The notes under the pieces: model-generated
Seen by the model: the letters and a program-made list of their open reading frames with translations, nothing else
What the model was told of the DNA's origin: nothing
The model's database searches: none
Shown: one piece after another, positions 43,747-53,169 of the stretch
Position numbering within the stretch: the stretch's first letter is position 1
How the letters are laid out: each line of letters opens with the position of its first letter
Source of the DNA: Planctomycetaceae bacterium
Lineage (GTDB): Bacteria > Planctomycetota > Planctomycetia > Pirellulales > Pirellulaceae
Direction of reading: 5' to 3'
Length of the DNA stretch: 64,000 nt
NCBI GenBank assembly: GCA_002726245.1
Contig: PBSM01000024.1
Location: 1 to 64,000 of the forward strand
Translations under genes and position numbers: made by a program

Positions 43747-45281
43747 TCCAGCTTGGAGTCGTCTTCGTCTATCTTGCGCTGCTGGTTGGTCTCGGCTTGT
43801 CGGCGAATCGGCTGTTTCGTGGCACAGCGAAGGACTACATGCTGGCCAGCTATTCGATCGGCCCGTTTCTGCTCTTGATGTCTCTGTTCGGAACTACGAT
43901 GACAGCGTTCGCGCTGGTTGGCTCGACGGGCAAGGCTTATCAGCTTGGCGTGGGTGTCTATGGCTTGCTCGCGTCGGCCAGTGGAATCGTACATTCGCTC
44001 AGTTTTGTCGTGATCGGTGTGCCGCTGTGGTCGCTTGGTCGGAAGTACGGTTACACGACTCAGATTCAGTTCTTCCGCGATCGTCTTGATAACAACTTCA
44101 TTGGTTATTTGCTCTTTCCGATTCTCGTCTTCCTCGTCATCGGGTATCTGATGGTAGGTGTGCTAGCCGGCGGTGCGGTCGTCGAAGCTGTGACGGCTGG
44201 AGCTTTCGGAGGTGCCGGCGGCGTCCCGTCGCAACTGGCATCGGCTGTGATCTGTGGAGTTGTGTTGACTTACGTCTTCTTCGGCGGGATGCGAGGAACT
44301 GCGTGGGCCAACGCGTTTCAAACGATCGTGTTTATGGTGCTTGGAGTCGTTACATTCTTCGTGATTGCCAAAGCGATCGGTGGCAGCAGCAGTCTGATCG
44401 AGAACATGCGCATCGCCACTCAGCAAGTTCCCGAGATCCAACTGGCTCGTGCGAAAGTTCCACCTTCGGTGTTCTTCTCGTTCTTGTTGATCCCACTGTC
44501 CGTCGGAATGTTCCCGCATATCTTCCAGCACTGGCTAACAGCGCGCAGCGCGAACGCATTCAAACTGCCGATCATCGTGCATCCAATCTTCATCCTAATC
44601 GTGTGGCTGCCCTGCGTGCTGCTCGGCGTTTGGGCAAGTGGACCGGAGTCAGGTATACCGGCCGGCACACCTGCGAACGATGTTCTCGGTGCCCTTGTAA
44701 AAGAACATGCCGGCGCGTGGCTGGGCGGTCTGCTGACCGCCGGCATCCTTGCAGCGATCATGTCATCGCTCGACAGTCAGTTCCTGTGCGTTGGCACGAT
44801 GTTCACCGAAGACATCCTGCTGCATAACAAGAGAGCCGATGAACCTGTTGATGAAGCGAAGACAGTTAAGGCGGCAGGTGGGTTCATCATTGCGGTCGTG
44901 GCTGCGACATACGTGCTTAGCCTGCTGCTTCCGCGTTCTGTGTTTGACCTTGGCGTCTGGTCGTTCGCAGGATTCACGGGACTGTTCCCGCTGGTCTTTG
45001 CCGCGATCTATTGGTGTAGGCTCACCGCGGCCGGAGCAATCGCGAGTGTCTTGGCGACGCTTGGCACTTGGTTGGTGCTCTTTTATCGATCCGACTTTGG
45101 TGCCAACCCGCGTTATAGCTTTCCAGAAGCACCGATCAAGATCGGAGAGGCGACGATCATCCCGCCCTTTCATCCAGTCGTGACGATCTTCGCACTCTCG
45201 ACGCTCGTACTCGTCGTCGTCTCTTTGGTCACGAGGCCACCAAGCCCAAAGACACTACAACGCTTCTTCTCTGCGGTTTAG
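43743..45281 (+). CDS. Sodium:solute symporter (SSS family)
   Basis: 512 residues, about 13 membrane helices, the standard SSS fold. Start ATG at 43743 overlaps the DUF3311 stop. Visible family features: L-V-G-L-G-L-S-A-N-R, M-L-A-S-Y-S-I-G-P-F-L-L-L-M-S-L-F-G-T-T-M-T-A-F, Q-F-F-R-D-R, Y-V-F-F-G-G-M-R-G-T-A-W-A-N-A-F-Q, and G-I-L-A-A-I-M-S-S-L-D-S-Q-F-L. The DUF3311 pairing resembles pantothenate/other organic-acid symporters of the PanF branch. Substrate not known. A CehA/McbA hydrolase gene follows after about 90 bp and may act on an imported compound. Confidence 0.9.
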   Translation: MIQLGVVFVYLALLVGLGLSANRLFRGTAKDYMLASYSIGPFLLLMSLFGTTMTAFALVGSTGKAYQLGVGVYGLLASASGIVHSLSFVVIGVPLWSLGRKYGYTTQIQFFRDRLDNNFIGYLLFPILVFLVIGYLMVGVLAGGAVVEAVTAGAFGGAGGVPSQLASAVICGVVLTYVFFGGMRGTAWANAFQTIVFMVLGVVTFFVIAKAIGGSSSLIENMRIATQQVPEIQLARAKVPPSVFFSFLLIPLSVGMFPHIFQHWLTARSANAFKLPIIVHPIFILIVWLPCVLLGVWASGPESGIPAGTPANDVLGALVKEHAGAWLGGLLTAGILAAIMSSLDSQFLCVGTMFTEDILLHNKRADEPVDEAKTVKAAGGFIIAVVAATYVLSLLLPRSVFDLGVWSFAGFTGLFPLVFAAIYWCRLTAAGAIASVLATLGTWLVLFYRSDFGANPRYSFPEAPIKIGEATIIPPFHPVVTIFALSTLVLVVVSLVTRPPSPKTLQRFFSAV

Positions 45282-45373
45282 AATCTTCCTCCTTGAGACC
45301 CTAGTCCGTAGTCGCTGCTTTCGTCAGCGGGTGAGGTGACGATAATGAAGTTCGCCAGAAACAAGGAGCCGAT

Positions 45374-47458
45374 ATGAACCGCTTGCCTCACATCGCTTGC
45401 TTGACTCTCGTGTTGGTTTCGCTGACCGTCGCCGCACGTTCCGAGCATGCAATGCTCACCGACCACATGCACCATCTTCGAGCCGAAGGGCCTCGCGAAT
45501 GGAGCGACTTTCCCGAGACGCCAGAAGCGAGCCAGTTGCAGTTGGAATTCGATGCGAAGCCAAACGCTACAGCCGCCACGCTCCGGCTCCGTCAACAAGA
45601 TATCAAGCAGCAATGGCAAGTTTTGCTCAACGAGAAGGAACTCGGTCGGCTACACGTCGATGAAAACGACATGGTCGTGTACTTCGATGTGCCGCCGGGG
45701 ACGCTGGTTGAGGGGAAGAACCTGCTTCTCGTGAAGCAGCGCGGAACGAAACTCGACGACGTACGAGTTGGTGAGATCTCGCTGGAACCACGCGCGCCCA
45801 ACGAGGTTCTTTCGGAGAGAACCATCAAAGTCGATGTCCGCGATCTCGACGGCGGACAATCCACGCCATGTCGCATCACCGTCGTCGGTGAAACCGGGGC
45901 ATTGCAAAGCGTCCATGCCATGGATGGCGTTCACGTTGCTGTACGGCCTGGGATCATTTACACATCGACGGGACAAGCGAAGATCGGGCTACCAAGCGGT
46001 CGCTACACGATCTACACCGGCAGAGGCTTCGAATACTCCGTGCACAAGACGGAAATCGACCTGACCGAATCGGAGGGTGCAAGCCTTCTGTTCGGCATTC
46101 GTCGCGAAGTTCCCACCAACGGCTACGTTGCTTGCGACACACATGTTCATACGCGAACGCATTCCGGCCACGGAGACGCGACAGTTCAAGAGCGGATGAT
46201 CACGCTTGCCGGTGAGGGGATCGAGTTGCCGATTGCGACCGATCACAACGTTCACATCGACCACGAGCCGTTTGCACGCGAGTTGAACGTGCGTCAGTAC
46301 TTCACGCCGGTTATCGGCAACGAAGTGACAACGCGCACGGGCCACTTCAACATCTTTCCCGTTGTCGCCGGTTCGAATATGCCTGACTACAAGTCCGAGG
46401 TTTGGCAGACCACACTCGACAACATTTTTGCGACGCCCGGAGCCAAAGTCGCGATCTTGAATCACGCTCGCGATGTACATGGCGGCACAACGCCGTTCGG
46501 CCCGAAGCACTTCAATGATGCGGTCGGCGAGAACCTGGACGATTGGCATATGGGCTTCAACGCCATGGAAGTCATTAATTCAGGAGCGACGCAAACCGAC
46601 GTCATGCAGTTGTTCCGAGATTGGATGGCACTGCTCAACCGAGGCCATACGGTCACACCGGTTGGCAGCAGCGATTCGCACGATGTCGCGCGGCACTTCG
46701 TCGGGCAAGGGCGGATTTACATTCGTTGCGACGATCGCGATCCCGGCAATATCGACGTCGAGCAGGCCGTCAACAACTTCCTGCAAGGCCGAGTGATGGT
46801 CAGCTATGGGCTGCTGGCTGAAATGAAAGTTAACCAACGCTACGGACCCGGCGAATTGGCTCGCGTCGTTGGCGACGAAGTGGCAGTCGATTTACGCGTA
46901 CTCGGTCCACATTGGACGAAGGCTGACAAGATCATGCTCTTCGCCAACGGGCAATTGGTGCGCGAGGAAGCAATCGCCAACGTCATCGGCGATCGGCTGC
47001 CGACCGGTGTCTTGTGGGCGGATCGCTGGACGATTCCAAGACCTCAACACGATGTCCATTTAGTTGCGATCGCAACGGGCCCCGGAATCAAAGAGCTGTA
47101 CTGGCGAACCGCTAAGCCCTATCAACCCGATACGCCGGACCCGACCACCAGGACGGTTGGCTGCAGCGGCGCAATCTGGCTGGACGTTGACGGAGACGGC
47201 AAGCGAACTTCAGCTCACGACTATGCGAGGCGCGTTCTCGAAGACGCACCGACCGACACGGCGAAGATGCTGCACGTTCTGAAGAGTTACGATTCGGCTG
47301 TCGCAAGGCAGGTGGCACACGGACTGAGCATCTCCGGCGCCCCGGTTTCCACGATTCAAGACACGATGCTCAACGAAGCCGCTCCCGCGACGAGACAGGG
47401 CTTCACGCAATACATGAACGCCTGGCGACGAAATGCGATAGCGCGTGCTGGCGAGTAG
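45374..47458 (+). CDS. CehA/McbA-type PHP-domain metallohydrolase, exported
   Basis: 694 residues, ATG at 45374 with AAGGAG five bases upstream. Signal peptide of about 22 residues (C-L-T-L-V-L-V-S-L-T-V-A-A-R-S-E). The first 250 residues are beta-rich. The PHP catalytic domain (about 255-480) has D-T-H-V-H-T-R-T-H-S-G-H-G-D, A-T-D-H-N-V-H-I-D-H, I-G-N-E-V-T-T, N-H-A-R-D-V-H-G and S-S-D-S-H-D-V: the full set of metal ligands. CehA and McbA hydrolyse carbaryl, but most members act on unknown esters or phosphoesters. Periplasmic. Confidence 0.85.
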   Translation: MNRLPHIACLTLVLVSLTVAARSEHAMLTDHMHHLRAEGPREWSDFPETPEASQLQLEFDAKPNATAATLRLRQQDIKQQWQVLLNEKELGRLHVDENDMVVYFDVPPGTLVEGKNLLLVKQRGTKLDDVRVGEISLEPRAPNEVLSERTIKVDVRDLDGGQSTPCRITVVGETGALQSVHAMDGVHVAVRPGIIYTSTGQAKIGLPSGRYTIYTGRGFEYSVHKTEIDLTESEGASLLFGIRREVPTNGYVACDTHVHTRTHSGHGDATVQERMITLAGEGIELPIATDHNVHIDHEPFARELNVRQYFTPVIGNEVTTRTGHFNIFPVVAGSNMPDYKSEVWQTTLDNIFATPGAKVAILNHARDVHGGTTPFGPKHFNDAVGENLDDWHMGFNAMEVINSGATQTDVMQLFRDWMALLNRGHTVTPVGSSDSHDVARHFVGQGRIYIRCDDRDPGNIDVEQAVNNFLQGRVMVSYGLLAEMKVNQRYGPGELARVVGDEVAVDLRVLGPHWTKADKIMLFANGQLVREEAIANVIGDRLPTGVLWADRWTIPRPQHDVHLVAIATGPGIKELYWRTAKPYQPDTPDPTTRTVGCSGAIWLDVDGDGKRTSAHDYARRVLEDAPTDTAKMLHVLKSYDSAVARQVAHGLSISGAPVSTIQDTMLNEAAPATRQGFTQYMNAWRRNAIARAGE

Positions 47459-47677
47459 GCAGGCCAAAACGCGGCACCGGAAGAGTTTTCCATCAGTATT
47501 GTAAACCTGTTCACTAAGTGTCCGTCGGCATGCAATGCCAGTGAACCGTCGTAAGTGCTTGGATATCAGTCCGTTGCGGACGATGTTCTGCGGCGGACGT
47601 ACTTTGGCCCGACGTGTGCAATACCATTGCGTCGCCCCTCACCTCTCTCAAGTCTCATCTTCACAAAGGAGTGTGTC

Positions 47678-48064
47678 ATGCTCGTCTTAACACGCAAAAA
47701 CCAAGAAACGATCCGTATCGGTGACAACATCACGATCTCGATTCTGAAGGTTAAAGGCAACTCGGTCCGCGTCGGAATCGATGCCCCACGGGACATCCGA
47801 GTCATCCGCGGCGAACTTCCGACGTTCGAGTCGATGGAAGAGTTCGACGTTCAGATCGAGGAGCCAACTCCGGTCGAAGCGAGCAGCGACTCAAGCGACG
47901 AGGAGACCGCGGTTTCGGAGCTTGAATGGGTGGTGATGAAGAAACTCGCCGGCCGCAAGAAGAACGCGTGCCTTCCGGTGCGACGGTGCTTGCAGACGGC
48001 CTTGCGGAGAGAATCGGGAAGCCAAGCTACCGAAGCGACGATCCTGAAGGCCGCTTGTTCGTGA
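47678..48064 (+). CDS. csrA: CsrA RNA-binding regulator with long C-terminal extension
   Basis: 128 residues from the ATG at 47678, AAAGGAG six bases upstream. The first 60 residues are a canonical CsrA: M-L-V-L-T-R-K, E-T-I-R-I-G-D-N-I-T-I, R-V-G-I-D-A-P-R-D-I-R-V-I-R-G-E-L, including the RNA-contacting Arg of V-I-R-G-E. CsrA dimers bind A-N-G-G-A hairpins in mRNA leaders and usually block translation. The last 65 residues, first acidic (E-E-P-T-P-V-E-A-S-S-D-S-S-D-E-E) then basic and Cys-containing, are not part of the family (usual length 60-80). A second, short CsrA is at 52596-52847. Confidence 0.9.
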   Translation: MLVLTRKNQETIRIGDNITISILKVKGNSVRVGIDAPRDIRVIRGELPTFESMEEFDVQIEEPTPVEASSDSSDEETAVSELEWVVMKKLAGRKKNACLPVRRCLQTALRRESGSQATEATILKAACS

Positions 48065-48615
48065 GTACTCAGTACTCTCGATCGATCTGAACAATGCGCA
48101 GGTCTGGCGAGAGTACGTAAGTAGAAGTTCTACCATAGGCGATGAGATTCAGGCTACGGAACAAAGGGCCAGCACCAATGATGACAATGTCATTCATGAT
48201 ATGGCGTCGGGTCAAAGTATTGGAGCGGCGTGTAAGTCGATTGGCAACAGGGGTGTACGCTCGATGGTGAAATACGTGGAAGTCGCAGGCACCATCGGCG
48301 GTTTGGGGCAGGCATGCAACCGGCTGGGACGATCACTACGCCGTCAACTCGTCCACAGCGTGCAGCCTGTGCGTCTTGTGCCGGATGTTCCGTGTGGTAA
48401 TCGACCAAGTTCGGCCGAAATCCCGGCAGCATGAGATGCGGGAAGTGCCGCAATTTGCAGTGTTTGAGCGTCGGCTGGGTTTTTTGACCGGACGGGGTTC
48501 GACGTTTCGCGGACGCATGTCGGCCAGATAGTGGTGCGCTCCAGTGATGCAACGCAAATGGGTGCAAACGACAACATCGCGAGACTGACACCAGCCGAAT
48601 GCACGGCATTTCCGC
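48065..48615. other. 551-bp gap without a recognised gene
   Basis: Overlapping short frames exist on both strands (the longest is 139 codons on the minus strand, 48190-48609), all rich in Arg, Pro, His and Cys and without any motif I know. The region may hold a decayed gene. No structured RNA was recognised. Confidence 0.5.
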
Positions 48616-50622
48616 CTATCGCAGCACATCGCGACGCTCCCAGGAGGCAGGGACTGCCTCGATCGTTCCTCTTAACTGAGTTTCTCTCATTTGGGCCCAC
48701 GCAATCCGTTGGTGCTCTAACAGAATCCGACGCACTTCAAGGATCGCTGTCGGATGCTGATGCACAGCCATGTGATCGGCTTCGACGGTGATCTCTGAAG
48801 CGACATCTTCCAAATGGGCGCTGCCGAACTCAACAATCCCGTCGCTGCCGGCAGCCAGCGTTCCCACCAGTCCCTCGTTCGCAACCAGTCCCACGATGTT
48901 GTGATGAGTCGTCCGCGGTGACCGCAGCGCTCGCAGCATTACTGGCAACACGGGTGAATCAGGCGACAGCGAATCGATACTCGTCGAAATCGTCAGCAAG
49001 TCCGTATTCCTGAAGAAGCCAGGATTCTCGCGATTCAGCCGATGCGTTGCCGAGACCATCATCTCGGGTAACGCAATCAGCTTCCTCGCCAACCACCGTG
49101 TAAAGTCGTTTGCGAAGTTGCTTCCGTGGTGTGGTGTGGCGATCGTGATCACGCGTCGAATCGACGGATCGGCTCGAAAGAAGACTGTCTCCGCCAGCCT
49201 TTGCCGCGTCTGGTCATCTGCCCGCAACGCCTCGAAAGGCTTGTCACTGAGGAGTCGCCAGAATCCGTCTCCACTGTCAATTGTCTGCAGTTTAGAAACC
49301 AGACCGCCCATGCTGTGTCCAACGAGAACCATCTGATCGAGTGCCGGAATCGAACGCCTCGGATCAAGTTCCTGCTTCATTTCGGCAAGGTGCTCGCGCA
49401 TTTGTCGAGCACTGATCCAGAACGGTTGCCCAGTGGGATAGAGATAAAACCAGAATTGGTACTTGTCACGAATCTCCGGGAACGAACGCAGCTCGTTGAA
49501 CATCTCCATCCAGGTGACGGGACTCGACCAGAGTCCATGCACCATAACGACCGGAATCTTGTTCGGATCGTAAGGCTCCAGCATGAACAGCCCACGCAGC
49601 GACTCGGCACTCCCCGGATTCAATAACGCCCAGGTCGCAACGTTCTTTCGTTCCTCGAACTTTGGATTGTCGAGGAAGTACGCCAGTGGAGTTGTCAGGT
49701 CGGTCTCAAGCGGAACGCGGCGGTCGTTTACGAAGATGTCTTTCGAAACCAGCGGGTCGTGCAGTTCGAGTACACAGTGCCGGACGCCGTCGCCCCCCTG
49801 CCCTTCTCTGGGAAGCACGCGCAGAAACGCTGTCACCGCGAAGCTCAATCCAGGCGGATAGTACTTCTCGGCGGGATTGGCATGTTCGTGTTCGTGCCGA
49901 ACGGCAACTAAGGGAACGCCTAACCCGTAGGTATGATGCCGAGTTGACAGGCCTTGGATCTCGTAATCGGAAACGAACTCGAATCGCTCGAAGTCATCAT
50001 TGTGCCAGGGCCCGGAGGCAACAACATCGACATGGAATGTTTGCTGCTCCGTCTGAATCGTGTACTTGCCGCCCGGTCGTAACTGTCCTTGTTCGTTCGC
50101 CAACCGCAGCGCACCTTCGAGCGCAGCGTTATAGAGATCTGAGGCACCTCGGAATTGCGGATCGTACGGATTCCGATACCGATCAAACGCAGGATTGAAC
50201 AAGTACCAATAGGCATGCGCCACGGCACCGCCATAGAGGTTCAAGGCGGTCCCTTTCTTTCCTGAGGCGTCTGCTTTCTTGCCGTTGATGTAAGCCAGTT
50301 CGGCAATCGAATAGAGCTTCTCCGCTGACGGCGCAGTCGCGACTTCCTGCTGAAGAGATGCAAAGACAACACCGGCGTCTTCCTTCTCCAGGTCATACCG
50401 TCGGAGCAGTTGTTGCGTCCTTGGCGTCGGTTTTGGCCCCGCGTAGGCCAGCAGTTGCAGAGGCCCCTCGAGAGGGTTGCGAGGTACTTTTCGCAACGCA
50501 ATGTACTCGTTCGAAGCGCAGCCACCCGTCGCGCATAAAACCAGCGCAAGTCCGGCTTGAAGAACGCACTTCCAGCGAACTCGACGACCAATCGAGCGAT
50601 CGGCTGTTCCGTGACCCAACAT
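48616..50622 (-). CDS. Alpha/beta-hydrolase lipoprotein (lipase/esterase)
   Basis: 668 residues from the ATG at 50622; this start gives a lipoprotein signal peptide (A-L-V-L-C-A-T-G-G-C), while the frame upstream to 50781 only crosses a repeat. The middle 200 residues lack a known domain. The hydrolase domain begins near V-V-M-V-H-G-L-W-S-S (oxyanion), with the nucleophile elbow V-L-V-G-H-S-M-G-G and a likely catalytic His in A-D-H-M-A-V-H or in T-P-H-H-G-S. It is predicted to sit on the outer leaflet or outer membrane. Substrate lipid or ester unknown. It is divergent from the DegT gene. Confidence 0.83.
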   Translation of the reverse strand: MLGHGTADRSIGRRVRWKCVLQAGLALVLCATGGCASNEYIALRKVPRNPLEGPLQLLAYAGPKPTPRTQQLLRRYDLEKEDAGVVFASLQQEVATAPSAEKLYSIAELAYINGKKADASGKKGTALNLYGGAVAHAYWYLFNPAFDRYRNPYDPQFRGASDLYNAALEGALRLANEQGQLRPGGKYTIQTEQQTFHVDVVASGPWHNDDFERFEFVSDYEIQGLSTRHHTYGLGVPLVAVRHEHEHANPAEKYYPPGLSFAVTAFLRVLPREGQGGDGVRHCVLELHDPLVSKDIFVNDRRVPLETDLTTPLAYFLDNPKFEERKNVATWALLNPGSAESLRGLFMLEPYDPNKIPVVMVHGLWSSPVTWMEMFNELRSFPEIRDKYQFWFYLYPTGQPFWISARQMREHLAEMKQELDPRRSIPALDQMVLVGHSMGGLVSKLQTIDSGDGFWRLLSDKPFEALRADDQTRQRLAETVFFRADPSIRRVITIATPHHGSNFANDFTRWLARKLIALPEMMVSATHRLNRENPGFFRNTDLLTISTSIDSLSPDSPVLPVMLRALRSPRTTHHNIVGLVANEGLVGTLAAGSDGIVEFGSAHLEDVASEITVEADHMAVHQHPTAILEVRRILLEHQRIAWAQMRETQLRGTIEAVPASWERRDVLR

Positions 50623-50742
50623 GATGGCAGATATGAATCGAAGGCCTCGTCGCCAACGAGCAGCAGAAAAGACTTGGCTACCCGCTAGACTTCGGAGAGA
50701 ACGGCGAGACACAATAGCTACGAGGCTGAGTTGGAACAAGAG

Positions 50743-50779
50743 CAAGTAGCCATCACGCGGAGCGTGATGGCTACTTTGC
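50743..50779. repeat. Single REP hairpin of the aaagtagcc family
   Basis: caagtagccatcacgc-gga-gcgtgatggctacttt: a nearly perfect palindrome with one unpaired base. It is half of a REPIN-like element. It ends 7 bp before the DegT start codon. Confidence 0.82.
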
Positions 50780-50786
50780 ACGAGCT

Positions 50787-51917
50787 ATGAGCGAGCTAGC
50801 AATCAACGGCGGAACTCCCACCATTCCTGATGGCCCGCCTGCGTGGCCACTCCGCGACGATGCAGTTCGCCAGGCGATGCTTGCCGCGTACGAGGACGGT
50901 GATTGGGGACGCTATCACGGCAAGCATGTCGAACGCCTGACGAAGCAACTCGTCGAATTACACGGCATCGACCACGTGCTTCCTTGCTGCAGTGGCACAA
51001 TCGCCGTCGAACTCGCTCTCCGCGGCTTGAAGATCGGGGACGGCGACGAAGTGATTCTCGCTGGGTACGACTTCGGAGCGAACTTCCGTTGCATCGAGGC
51101 GGTCGGCGCGAGACCGGTGCTCGTCGATATCGACCCGGCAACGTGGTGCCTCGACGCGAGTCGAGTTGAAGAAGCGATCAGCACCGAAACGCGAGCAATA
51201 CTAGTCTCGCATCTACACGGCGGTCTCGCCGCGATGAGCGAATTGCGAGAACTTGCGGATAAGCACAACTTGCGAATTGTGGAAGACGCCTGCCAAGCGC
51301 AAGGCGCAACGATCGCCGGTCGTGTGGCCGGCACCTGGGGCGACGTCGGCGTCATCAGCTTCGGCGGCAGCAAGATTCTGACGGCTGGCCGCGGCGGAGC
51401 GATCACCACGCCACACGAGGAAGTGTTTCAACGAGCGAAGATCTTCAACGACCGCGGGAACGAAGCCTTCCCGTTGAGCGAGCTGCAAGCGGCTGTGCTG
51501 CTTCCGCAATTGGAACGGCTCGACGAACGAAACGGGCTACGGCAGCAAGCAGTTCAGAAATTGCTCGCCGAGTGCGGCGAGTTACAAGGTATGACGCCTG
51601 TCCAGTTGGACGGTGCCGGAAACGCCGCGAGCTTCTACAAGTTGGCTTGGCTTTACGACGAACAGGTGAACGCCCAAAGCCGCGACGCGTTCATCGCTGC
51701 GATCCAAGCCGAAGGCGTCGCGATCGATGCTGGCTTCCGTGGTTTCGTTCGCCGCGGTGCAAGTCGGTGTCGCCGAGTTGGCGATCTGAATCACAGTTCA
51801 CGAGCTGCTGACCAGACAGTTCTGTTGCACCACCCGGTCTTGCTCGGCAGCGATTCCGATTTGCAACTCGTTGCCACCGCGATCAAGAAAGTCCTCAAGG
51901 CGTTTGCTCAACGATGA
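50787..51917 (+). CDS. DegT/DnrJ/EryC1/StrS-family PLP aminotransferase
   Basis: 376 residues. The family begins with L-A-I-N-G-G-T-P; P-C-C-S-G-T-I-A-V-E-L-A-L binds phosphate, V-E-D-A-C-Q-A-Q-G-A carries the PLP-contacting Asp and Gln, and the Schiff-base Lys is in S-F-G-G-S-K-I-L-T-A-G-R-G-G. Such enzymes transfer an amino group from Glu or Gln to keto-sugars, or act on cyclitols as in L-glutamine:scyllo-inosose aminotransferases, which also begin with this L-A-x-x-G-G-x-P pattern. No sugar-nucleotide pathway genes are adjacent. Its stop overlaps the surE start (ATGA). A hairpin lies where a ribosome-binding site would be. Confidence 0.87.
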   Translation: MSELAINGGTPTIPDGPPAWPLRDDAVRQAMLAAYEDGDWGRYHGKHVERLTKQLVELHGIDHVLPCCSGTIAVELALRGLKIGDGDEVILAGYDFGANFRCIEAVGARPVLVDIDPATWCLDASRVEEAISTETRAILVSHLHGGLAAMSELRELADKHNLRIVEDACQAQGATIAGRVAGTWGDVGVISFGGSKILTAGRGGAITTPHEEVFQRAKIFNDRGNEAFPLSELQAAVLLPQLERLDERNGLRQQAVQKLLAECGELQGMTPVQLDGAGNAASFYKLAWLYDEQVNAQSRDAFIAAIQAEGVAIDAGFRGFVRRGASRCRRVGDLNHSSRAADQTVLLHHPVLLGSDSDLQLVATAIKKVLKAFAQR

Positions 51918-52603
51918 AGTTCCTGCTGACGAACGACGATGGTATCGACTCGCCTGGAATCAAAGCGTTGGAAGCGGCCGCGAGCCGCATTGGCCAAGTG
52001 ACGGTCATCGCACCCGATGGAGAGCTGACCGGCTGCAGTCATCGTGTTACGAGTCATGAGGCGTTAAATGTGACCGAACGTTCGCCGCGTCATTACGCGG
52101 TCGATGGCACACCTGCGGACTGTGTTCGGCTCGGCTTAGTGCACTTGGCGAAAGATGCCGATTGGGTTCTGTCAGGAGTAAATGACGGAGCAAACCTCGG
52201 CATCAATCTGCTGATGTCGGGCACGCTCGCTGCAACCCGTGAAGCAACGTTGTTCGAGCGATCAGCGATTGGCCTATCGCACTATCGACGGTCTGGGCAA
52301 GTGGTCGATTGGGAAGCAGCGACCGAAGCAACCGAACGTGTGCTTCGCGAGTTACTTGCGAAGACACCGACGCCGCGCGCGTACTGGAACGTTAACTTTC
52401 CGGCGGTGTTGACCGAAGGCAAGCGGGGTGTCTGCTACTGCGAAGTGGATCAGAACCCGTTGCCGGTTGAGTACCGCGACGAGAATTCGTCGTATCGATA
52501 CTGTGGTGTCTACCCGGAGCGAAAGCGAACGACAGGAACGGACGTGGACGTTTGCTTTTCAGGTAGCATTGCGGTCAGTCTGGTGAACGTGACGATCAGT
52601 TGA
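51914..52603 (+). CDS. surE: 5'/3'-nucleotidase SurE
   Basis: 229 residues, ATG at 51914 overlapping the DegT stop. Starts with the diagnostic F-L-L-T-N-D-D-G-I-D-S-P-G-I metal-binding loop, then V-I-A-P-D-G-E-L-T-G-C-S-H-R-V-T, D-G-T-P-A-D-C-V-R-L-G, L-S-G-V-N-D-G-A-N-L-G and Y-S-G-T-like L-M-S-G-T-L-A-A-T-R-E-A. SurE dephosphorylates nucleoside 5' and 3' monophosphates and short polyphosphate, with divalent metal. Slightly shorter than the usual 250 residues but all active-site parts are present. It converges on the second csrA and overlaps it by 8 bp. Confidence 0.93.
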   Translation: MKFLLTNDDGIDSPGIKALEAAASRIGQVTVIAPDGELTGCSHRVTSHEALNVTERSPRHYAVDGTPADCVRLGLVHLAKDADWVLSGVNDGANLGINLLMSGTLAATREATLFERSAIGLSHYRRSGQVVDWEAATEATERVLRELLAKTPTPRAYWNVNFPAVLTEGKRGVCYCEVDQNPLPVEYRDENSSYRYCGVYPERKRTTGTDVDVCFSGSIAVSLVNVTIS

Positions 52604-52847
52604 CTGGCAAGTTCGCATCGACTTCAAACTCCGCGACGAACGGGAGCGGCGTTGCCGGCTGTTCCGATCCGGCATCGCCTTCCGCGAATTCGCGGCGGAT
52701 CTTGTCCAACTCGCCGCGCATGATGTGAACATCGTTCGGGGCTTCGATGCCGATCGATACTCGATTACCCGCAATACGATTGATCACGATCGTGATATTG
52801 TCGTCGATGACCAACTTCTGACCGACTTTTCTACTGAGTACTAACAT
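52596..52847 (-). CDS. csrA: CsrA RNA-binding regulator (short paralog)
   Basis: 83 residues, ATG at 52847 preceded by GGAGG at seven bases. M-L-V-L-S-R-K-V-G-Q-K, N-I-T-I-V-I-N-R-I-A-G-N-R-V-S-I-G-I-E-A-P, I-M-R-G-E-L: complete CsrA core with normal length. Together with the longer paralog at 47678 the cell has two CsrA proteins within 5 kb. The strong GGAGG of its own leader is a plausible CsrA target, so autoregulation is possible (inference). Confidence 0.93.
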   Translation of the reverse strand: MLVLSRKVGQKLVIDDNITIVINRIAGNRVSIGIEAPNDVHIMRGELDKIRREFAEGDAGSEQPATPLPFVAEFEVDANLPVN

Positions 52848-53169
52848 CTTCCTTCCTCCCTGATACGCCGCGTGCCGACTTGAGATGACTCGGCTTCATT
52901 GCCGACGGCCCGCGACTAGCGAATTGAAGAGAACTGATAACGTTTAGAAGCAAAGAACATGCCGGGAGTTCCATATGTCGCACCAATTATCCGCGAAGCC
53001 GAGCGTCAGTAGGAAGTTAGCGTGCCAACTCATCTCGCCCGCCGCCTGTCGCCGCTAGCGAGATGTGCGATCCTGCATCTCGTTGCGAGATTTGGTGTAT
53101 CATTCCGATCATATATCCACTCGCCGCCGCTGAAAGCACGCCACTGCTTGCAACTTGCAGGAACAAGAC
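52848..53169. other. 322-bp gap between divergent csrA and TPR genes
   Basis: It holds the csrA ribosome-binding site at the left. At 53059-53091 two overlapping hairpins (cgagatg with catctcg, and atctcg with cgagat) share one arm and cannot form together. No ORF is supported. Confidence 0.5.

Noticed and set aside
48190-48609. 139-codon minus-strand frame
   Set aside because: Composition (Arg, Pro, Cys, His) and lack of motif suggest non-coding or decayed DNA; several frames overlap on both strands.
50622-50781. Long N-terminal extension of the lipase
   Set aside because: The extra 53 codons run through the REP hairpin, and the lipoprotein signal peptide begins at the ATG at 50622.
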